Shown here in pieces: positions 6,884 through 11,374 of a DNA stretch of 11,374 bases (positions within the stretch are counted from its first letter, which is position 1; each line of letters opens with the position of its first letter). A model generated the notes under the pieces. It was not told where the DNA came from, did no database searches, and worked only from the letters and a program-made list of their open reading frames with translations. The stretch spans positions 1 to 11,374 of the forward strand of contig SIAZ01000110.1 in the NCBI GenBank assembly GCA_009695405.1. The letters are read 5' to 3'. The DNA is from Pedosphaera sp. GTDB lineage: Bacteria > Verrucomicrobiota > Verrucomicrobiia > Limisphaerales > UBA9464. The position numbers were made by a program, and so were the translations under genes.

Positions 6884-8014
6884 ATGAAAGCAAACCAGAA
6901 TAGAAAGCTGCAGAGGGCTTCAACGCGTGCGTCGACTCAGGGCAGGGTTGGGCAAAACCGAAAAGTTGCCGTTTGCGGATCTCAAACACCAAAACTTGTT
7001 AGCACTTTAGCTTCTCATGCTACCCTAATCAGACTGTTTTCAGTTAAGAAATCAAATAAGCTAACTGAATTAACTATTTCGGCGGAGACGCTAGCTACCT
7101 CGCGGGCAGTTCCGTTTCGGGTTGAACAACCTCTTCTGCCTAAATCGATGCGGGTGCCAGAGCCTCCCATTCGGGGAATTTGGGATGAACATTCCTCGCT
7201 ACGACTTTATCTGAGGGATGCAATCGAGACCCCCTTATTGACGGCACAACAGGAGATTGAGTTAGGGCTCCGTATTCAGAGCGGCGATGGGGCAGCGAGG
7301 GAGCATATGATTCGGGCTAATCTCCGCTTGGTGATCAAAATTGCCCGGGAATACGAGGACTACGGGTTGCCGTTATTAGATCTGATCAATGAGGGCAACA
7401 TCGGTCTGATGAGATCGGTAGAGCGTTTTGATCCCAACCGAGGAGTCAAGTTGTCGACCTATGCGGCATGGTGGATCAAGCAAGCCATCAAGAGAGCCTT
7501 ATCCAATCAGTCCAAATCCATCCGTTTACCGATTCATATTGTGCAGGAACTGGCTCGGATGAGGAAGGCTGAGCTCCGATTAGCATTCGAATTGGGGCGT
7601 CCGGCTTTGGATGTGGAGCTAGCCGCTGAATTGGAAGCGCAGGTTGAGGATATTGTACGATGGCGCGAGGCCGCTGCGATCGGTTTCACCTCGTTAGATG
7701 CACCGATGGGATCTGACCCTGACTCGAACCGAATTGCTGACGTGATTGCAGATGAGGCGGCGGTGATGCCTTGGGCGGGTGTGAGTGAAGCGAGCAACGC
7801 TGAGTTAGTGCGGGAATTAGTCAGTACCTTAAATGAGCGTGAGCAGATTATTTTAAATCAACGGTTTGCTTTAGAAGGTGGAGAACCAAGGACCTTGGAG
7901 GATATAGGAATTGATTTTGGCTTGACCCGTGAACGGATTCGTCAAGTGGAAGCCGCTGCACTCAAAAAATTAAGAGAGCGTTATCTGACACGTGAGGCCA
8001 TGGCTGAGTCTTGA
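6884..8014 (+). CDS. RpoD-related sigma-70 family RNA polymerase sigma factor
   Basis: A group 1/2 sigma-70 factor of 376 residues that directs RNA polymerase to promoters. Domains in order are region 1.2 (about 104-137), region 2 (138-208, with LVIKIAREY, LINEGNIGLMRSVERFDPNRG and STYAAWWIKQAIKRAL for core binding and -10 recognition), region 3 (217-295) and region 4 (307-366, with TLEDIGIDFGLTRERIRQVE as the -35 HTH). Region 1.1 of a housekeeping RpoD is absent. Instead residues 1-100 are a basic, low-similarity extension rich in Ser, Thr, Lys and Arg. The start at ATG 6884 is backed by GGGA eight bases upstream; a later Met89 would give a protein of more typical group 2 length. This is probably an alternative, stress- or stationary-phase-type group 2 factor rather than the main sigma. 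A hairpin terminator lies about 150 bases after the stop. Confidence 0.92.
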   Translation: MKANQNRKLQRASTRASTQGRVGQNRKVAVCGSQTPKLVSTLASHATLIRLFSVKKSNKLTELTISAETLATSRAVPFRVEQPLLPKSMRVPEPPIRGIWDEHSSLRLYLRDAIETPLLTAQQEIELGLRIQSGDGAAREHMIRANLRLVIKIAREYEDYGLPLLDLINEGNIGLMRSVERFDPNRGVKLSTYAAWWIKQAIKRALSNQSKSIRLPIHIVQELARMRKAELRLAFELGRPALDVELAAELEAQVEDIVRWREAAAIGFTSLDAPMGSDPDSNRIADVIADEAAVMPWAGVSEASNAELVRELVSTLNEREQIILNQRFALEGGEPRTLEDIGIDFGLTRERIRQVEAAALKKLRERYLTREAMAES

Positions 8015-8165
8015 TAATTTTTAAGCTTTCGAGGCGTTGAATGGGATATTTTCGGATCGCATAATGCCTCTTATTATCATTCGAACTGGGGTCGGAGTTG
8101 GAAGGTCAGTTGGTTCAAGTTCGGCCCCACTAACAGGTAATTGGCCTTGTAGAAAAAAGTATGAA
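8015..8165. other. Convergent intergenic gap between sigma factor and DUF255 genes
   Basis: 151 bases without a gene. TGGGGTCG (8089-8096) can pair with CGGCCCCA (8122-8129) through eight pairs including one G-T, with a loop of about 25 nt, but no T-run follows. The stretch was checked for a tRNA because of a GGTTCAAG box, and no cloverleaf could be formed. Confidence 0.35.
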
Positions 8166-10262
8166 TCAATCCCATTCGGGGATTTTTTTTAGGAACTCTT
8201 GAATAATGGACCGATCCCGAGTGGGCGTTTGACACTCTGTCCCCATGCAAAGATAAGCGACGGCAAATTCCTCATTAGTCGGCAAGAGCTGTGCCGATCG
8301 AGCAACAGGGCCATGGTTCCCAAGGATGATGCGGTTCGGCTCAAAAACACGGTGAGCATGGTTAAGTAGAGCGCGGGTAGAACCGCAAAGCCAATCGCCA
8401 GCAATAACCACTCGTTTGGGTTCTTGCATGGCGAAGTCGAGGGCTAGGAGTAGATGGGGGACAGTTTGTGGGGTTTGGTGAAGTTTTTGAGCAAACAAGC
8501 GTAGAGTTTTCTCGGCGATACCACGCCAGTCGGCCCGGTCGCAGATGGCGGCCATTCGAAGCAGTGCTAGGCAGGCAACAGAATTACCCGAAGGTTCCGC
8601 GCTATCGTAGTCCTCTTTGATTCTCATTAAAAGATAAGGCGTTTCGCTGCCACTTTGCCAGAATCCTCCTGCATCGTTGTCGTAGAACCGATGGATCATT
8701 GCCTCAGCAAGATGCATGGCAAACTCGAGGTGATTGGGAACTAAGGTGGCTTCGTAGAGGTCAAGGACCCCTGCTAACAGGTTCGCATAGCTATCCAAGA
8801 TTTGGACTGAGTTACGTTGGTTCTCTCGCCAACTATGGCCGAGCATGCCACATTGATCTTGGTTAGGATCTGTCCAGAGTTTGGCGCGGATAAACTTGAG
8901 ATTGCTTTCAGCCGCGGCGAGGAAACTTTCATCACCAAGAATAGCAAAAGCACGTGCAAAGGCGCCCAGCATCATTCCGTTCCACGAGGTTAGAATTTTG
9001 TCGTCGAGATGGGGGCGAGACCGGGCTGCGCGGACCTCACGCATTTTGGTGATGGCAGATTCGAGCAAAGGAACATCGACTTCCGGCAGATCTGCTTGCG
9101 CGATTGAAAGGACATTTTGACCTAGGAGCGGATGAGGGTCGCTTGGGTCGATAAAGTTACCCTCCTTGGTGATGGCAAAGTAGTGAGTGGTCACATTAAA
9201 TTCCTCAGGCGTGAGCAGTGAGGCGAGTTCAGCGTGAGTCCAGCAGCAAAATTTCCCTTCCTTCCCTTCGCTATCGGCGTCTTCGGCGGAGTAAAATCCA
9301 CTCTCAGGATGAGTCATATCGGTCAGGACATAGAGGAGAACATCGCGCACTACCGCAGCGGGATGGTTTTCACCTGAAATGAGAAACACCTCAAGGTAGA
9401 GTTGCACGAGTTGTGCATTGTCGTAGAGCATTTTTTCGAAGTGCGGTACGAGCCAACGTTCGTCGACACTGTAGCGAGCAAAGCCTCCACGAAGATGGTC
9501 ATAGAGACCGCCCGCAGCCATGCGCTGGCAGGTAAAAAGGACTGCTGCGGTTGCCTCGTTTTCAGCGAAGCGGCGTCCGTAACGTAGGAGAAAGAGGGGG
9601 AGACTAGGGCGAGGGAATTTAGGAACCCCACCAAAGCCACCGTAGAGGGAGTCATATTCGGCGAGGAACGATTGGCCACCGCCTTGGAGTTCACGAAAAC
9701 CGGTGGGAAAAGCATTGTCAGGATCTTGAGCGGAAAGAGATTTCATTTTCTCGGTAAGATCTATGGCGGAGTCGACAATGTCATTTTGTCGAGTGGACCA
9801 AAGTTCGACGATCCTCTGGAGGACCCCGAGAAAGCTGGGGTTGCCTTGCTTTTCTTGAGGGGCAAAATAGGTGCCAGCGTAGAAAGGTTGGAGATTTGGA
9901 GTCAGGAAGGCATTGAGAGGCCAACCACCCGCTCCGGTGGTCATTTGGAGGAAGGTCATGTGGATCTTGTCGATATCAGGACGTTCCTCACGATCGACCT
10001 TAATACTTACAAAATGGAGGCGTAGATAGTCACCCACGGCTGAGTCTTCAAACGTTTCCCGCTCCATGACATGACACCAGTGACAAGTTGAATACCCAAT
10101 GCTTAGAAAGACCGGTTTGTTTTCGGCCTTAGCGAGAGCAAACGCCTCGTCGCTCCAAGGAAACCAGTCAACCGGATTGGCGGCGTGTTGGAGCAAATAC
10201 GGAGACTTTTCGAGTGCTAACCGGTTGCGAACCGGAGCGGAATCGGTAGGGAGTGAAATCAC
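8166..10262 (-). CDS. DUF255 thioredoxin-fold protein (YyaL/SSP411 family)
   Basis: A large protein of the DUF255/thioredoxin-domain family (bacterial YyaL, eukaryotic spermatogenesis-associated protein 20). From GTG 10262 it has 698 residues, normal for the family. The N-terminus carries NRLALEKSPYLLQHAANPVDW (13-33) and the thioredoxin-like motif YSTCHWCHVMERETF (Cys60 and Cys63), then VDREERPD and GGWPLNAFLTPN. The rest looks like the six-hairpin (alpha/alpha) barrel, with VPHFEKMLYDNAQL, GFYSAEDADSEGKEGKFCCW, LTSWNGMMLGAFARA and EPSGNSVACLALLR. The enzymatic activity of the family is not established; a redox or sugar-related role has been proposed. No signal peptide is seen, so it is probably cytoplasmic. 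The frame is open upstream to TTG 10358, but the extra 32 residues do not look like the family. Neither start has a clear ribosome-binding site. It is convergent with the sigma gene. Confidence 0.9.
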   Translation of the reverse strand: MISLPTDSAPVRNRLALEKSPYLLQHAANPVDWFPWSDEAFALAKAENKPVFLSIGYSTCHWCHVMERETFEDSAVGDYLRLHFVSIKVDREERPDIDKIHMTFLQMTTGAGGWPLNAFLTPNLQPFYAGTYFAPQEKQGNPSFLGVLQRIVELWSTRQNDIVDSAIDLTEKMKSLSAQDPDNAFPTGFRELQGGGQSFLAEYDSLYGGFGGVPKFPRPSLPLFLLRYGRRFAENEATAAVLFTCQRMAAGGLYDHLRGGFARYSVDERWLVPHFEKMLYDNAQLVQLYLEVFLISGENHPAAVVRDVLLYVLTDMTHPESGFYSAEDADSEGKEGKFCCWTHAELASLLTPEEFNVTTHYFAITKEGNFIDPSDPHPLLGQNVLSIAQADLPEVDVPLLESAITKMREVRAARSRPHLDDKILTSWNGMMLGAFARAFAILGDESFLAAAESNLKFIRAKLWTDPNQDQCGMLGHSWRENQRNSVQILDSYANLLAGVLDLYEATLVPNHLEFAMHLAEAMIHRFYDNDAGGFWQSGSETPYLLMRIKEDYDSAEPSGNSVACLALLRMAAICDRADWRGIAEKTLRLFAQKLHQTPQTVPHLLLALDFAMQEPKRVVIAGDWLCGSTRALLNHAHRVFEPNRIILGNHGPVARSAQLLPTNEEFAVAYLCMGTECQTPTRDRSIIQEFLKKIPEWD
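8168..8190 (+). terminator. Rho-independent terminator for the sigma factor gene
   Basis: AATCCC (8168-8173), loop ATTCG, and GGGATT (8179-8184) form a 6-bp stem whose end merges with a run of eight T residues (8183-8190) on the plus strand. It is placed to end transcription of the sigma factor gene. It overlaps the last codons of the convergent DUF255 gene, so the same bases encode the terminal I-P-E-W-D of that protein. The stem is short, so efficiency may be modest. Confidence 0.65.
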
Positions 10263-10686
10263 TTTGTTACGAAGGTACTTAGGACGGGCAGCGAAACACG
10301 AGCAGACGTTTTTTTTTGGAGAAAAATTGTAGATCGTTATCAATCTAAGTCTGAGCAACAGTAGTAGGCTTGGGACGCTATTGCTTATTGAAATGAATCA
10401 CCGAGCAATGGTCTGTCCTATGAAATTTATGAAAAAACAGCGGCTGAAGTAGTTTTCTTCAATCTAATCTGGTGATGTCGCTTCTCGCTTTGGACGCCTC
10501 TTGGCCCAACCCTGCTTGAGGCCACTGAAACGACGGTCAAAGTGTCTAGAATCAACGCTGCGTTGGGTTGACGAACGCGGCTATTATACTCTCGATGTGT
10601 CACCGTCAAGGTATGTCATTGGCCACGATAAACCTGTCCCCGCAGAAAATTGTTCAAAATTTAGAGATCTGAAGTCTTACCTAATT
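10263..10686 (-). other. Upstream region of the DUF255 gene, no convincing gene
   Basis: About 420 bases lie between the DUF255 start and the IS66 tnpA remnant. Short frames on both strands (for example minus 10609-10427 and plus 10501-10719) show no recognisable motif or ribosome-binding site. The stretch holds a T9 run (10309-10317 on the plus strand) and a promoter-like pair of boxes on the minus strand (10583-10609). The minus-strand stretch around 10430-10560 has no stop in one frame, ends in TTTTTTC, and could be a remnant of something, but I cannot name it. Confidence 0.4.
10583..10609 (-). promoter_or_regulatory. Possible sigma-70 promoter reading toward the DUF255 gene
   Basis: On the minus strand TTGACG (10609-10604) and a perfect TATAAT (10588-10583) are separated by 15 bases. 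Both hexamers are good, but the spacer is shorter than the usual 16-18, so strength is doubtful. Transcription would run about 320 bases before GTG 10262. There is no other gene for it to serve on that strand. Confidence 0.3.
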
Positions 10687-11037
10687 TTAGAAATTTACCC
10701 CGAAAATTCCGAGGTCTGAACCTGAATTTAGCCTAAGTGCCCAACCGGATGGGGCAACAATTTCCGGCCCGTCAGCAGAACTCGCCGATGCTGACGGCGT
10801 GCGGTGCACGGGAACGAAGGCTGGACTGTTTTGGGAGGCGATGAAACGAGCTGGCTGCTGCGGTTGTGTTGGCTGTGTTGGATGAGTAATCTGTAGCTAG
10901 CGATCAATCGAAAGAGGATGAACCCTCAGTCTCTCAGCGAACTCAGTCTTCGAGAGTCCCGAGGTTTTAAATTCAGTGATTAGTAGTTGGATTTCAGCAA
11001 GACCACGCCGCTTCCGAGACGGTTCAATTGAGTTCAT
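10687..11037 (-). pseudogene. IS66-type accessory protein TnpA, amber-interrupted and truncated
   Basis: From ATG 11037 the minus strand reads MNSIEPSRKRRGLAEIQLL, then ITEFKTSGLSKTEFAERL and RVHPLSIDR. This is the HTH region of the small IS66 TnpA/accessory protein ('...F..SGLS...FA.R..V...T..RW'). A TAG codon follows the Arg where Trp is expected (TGG-to-TAG). The same frame then continues with a Pro/Gln/Thr-rich linker (THPTQPTQPQQP) and APSGWALRL, another recognisable piece of these proteins, before diverging and ending at TAA 10687-10689. The usual downstream tnpB and tnpC are missing. A perfect 9-bp inverted repeat (10769-10777 with 10789-10797) lies within it. It matches in strand the TnpC C-terminal fragment on the far side of the core block. 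Confidence 0.75.
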
Positions 11038-11070
11038 CCGCAAAAGCTAAACCCAAAGGAGACGAATTGG

Positions 11071-11097
11071 GAACCATGAGGTTGGGGGTACGCTTAG
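11071..11097 (-). repeat. Probable IS66 terminal inverted repeat (outer end at 11097)
   Basis: Read on the minus strand from 11097, the sequence begins CTAAGCGTACCCCCAACC. IS66-family elements characteristically end in GTAAGCG or close variants, and this lies about 60 bases before the tnpA start, the expected place for the left IR. This sets the right-hand boundary of the IS66 remnant near 11097. The partner repeat was not found in the window, in keeping with loss of the other half. An 8-bp target duplication is usual for the family but cannot be checked without that other end. Confidence 0.55.
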
Positions 11098-11374
11098 ATG
11101 CGCCAGATCACTGGCAGGAAGTTGTGAATGAAAGAGTCACGCAGGAAAGAGTTAGCCGCTCATCCTGACCACGAAGCGTTGACAGGGGCAGATGCGGGCG
11201 AGGTATTGAGCCGCGAAATCAGCCAACCCGTTTCGCCGACGCTGTTAAGCAAAGCGGAAGGCCACGTGTCGACAAGCGCCAAGGCGAGTTTGTCGACAGA
11301 CCGGCGCGGTCGTAGACCCTCAGCACGTATCGAAATTTCCAGCGCAGAAACTGGGAGACCCCAGCACTCTCCAC
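11098..11374 (+). ncRNA. Possible 5' part of a group II intron (runs off window)
   Basis: Starting right after the IS66 tip, the plus strand reads ATGCGCCAGATCACTGGC. This is one base different from the GTGCG consensus 5' end of group II introns, followed by a GCCAG-ATCA-CTGGC hairpin (11102-11115). Downstream are several short paired elements, including a perfect 9-bp stem TGTCGACAA (11267-11275) with TTGTCGACA (11290-11298) and GGAGA pairing with TCTCC near 11351-11369. No protein frame of note is seen. The purine-rich, stem-dense composition and the general look of the text recall introns with a domain IV reverse transcriptase, which would lie beyond the window. Without the maturase or domain V this is only a suggestion. 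Confidence 0.4.

Noticed and set aside
8085..8135. tRNA-like stretch with GGTTCAAG and a GGGG/CCCC pairing
   Set aside because: No acceptor, D or anticodon arms could be formed and the T-arm stem is mostly G-T pairs.
4658..10322. Shared T-run followed by GGAGA near 4663 and near 10314
   Set aside because: The match is about 13 bases, mostly homopolymer, and sits in different orientations relative to the genes; probably coincidence.
10427..10719. Short frames on both strands (minus 10609-10427, plus 10501-10719)
   Set aside because: They overlap each other, lack ribosome-binding sites and recognisable domains, and lie in a probable promoter and transposon-scar region.
1..11374. CRISPR array, toxin-antitoxin or complete defence operon
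   Set aside because: No regularly spaced repeats, no small paired genes with suitable motifs and no nuclease or helicase genes were seen in the window.

Overview
This is a bacterial chromosomal segment: a block of intact, ordinary genes flanked on both sides by decayed mobile DNA. The lineage cannot be fixed from the sequence. A Tat-tagged hydroxypyruvate-isomerase-like TIM-barrel protein, a WYL regulator and RIT-type and IS66-type elements would fit a free-living member of the Planctomycetota/Verrucomicrobiota (PVC) group, but that is an inference.

Left flank (1-3461). Three head-to-tail, overlapping tyrosine recombinase genes (89-3169) have the layout of a 'recombinase in trio' (RIT) element. 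Each is interrupted in frame: one stop in the first, one in the second and two in the third. All can be explained by single C-to-T-type changes. The 5' end of the trio carries a perfect 16-bp inverted repeat and a smaller 7-bp one. On the minus strand at the left edge is what looks like the N-terminus of a DUF4338/DruA-like protein. After the trio comes an orphan C-terminal piece of an IS66-type transposase on the minus strand (3207-3461).

Core block (about 3462-10686). A WYL-domain regulator (minus) is divergent from a two-gene operon (plus) with a 4-nt ATGA overlap: a Tat-signal sugar isomerase of the hydroxypyruvate isomerase type, and an RmlD-like NAD(P)-dependent reductase. The arrangement suggests a small carbohydrate pathway controlled by the WYL protein. 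After a 377-bp leader holding a 17-nt dyad comes an RpoD-related sigma factor with an unusual ~100-residue N-terminal extension. It is convergent with a DUF255 (YyaL/SSP411-type) thioredoxin-fold protein; a hairpin plus T-run terminator for the sigma gene lies inside the end of the DUF255 gene.

Right flank (10687-11374). A degraded IS66-type tnpA with one amber stop is followed by an IS66-like terminal repeat ending near 11097. Immediately next to that tip is a stem-rich stretch that may be the 5' part of a group II intron running off the window. The two IS66 fragments (3' piece on the left, 5' piece on the right) share an orientation and bracket the whole core block.

No CRISPR array, tRNA or rRNA was recognised. 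I did not find a convincing new defence or biosynthetic system. The items most worth pursuing are the palindromic start region of the recombinase trio, the IS66-bracketed block and the possible group II intron.
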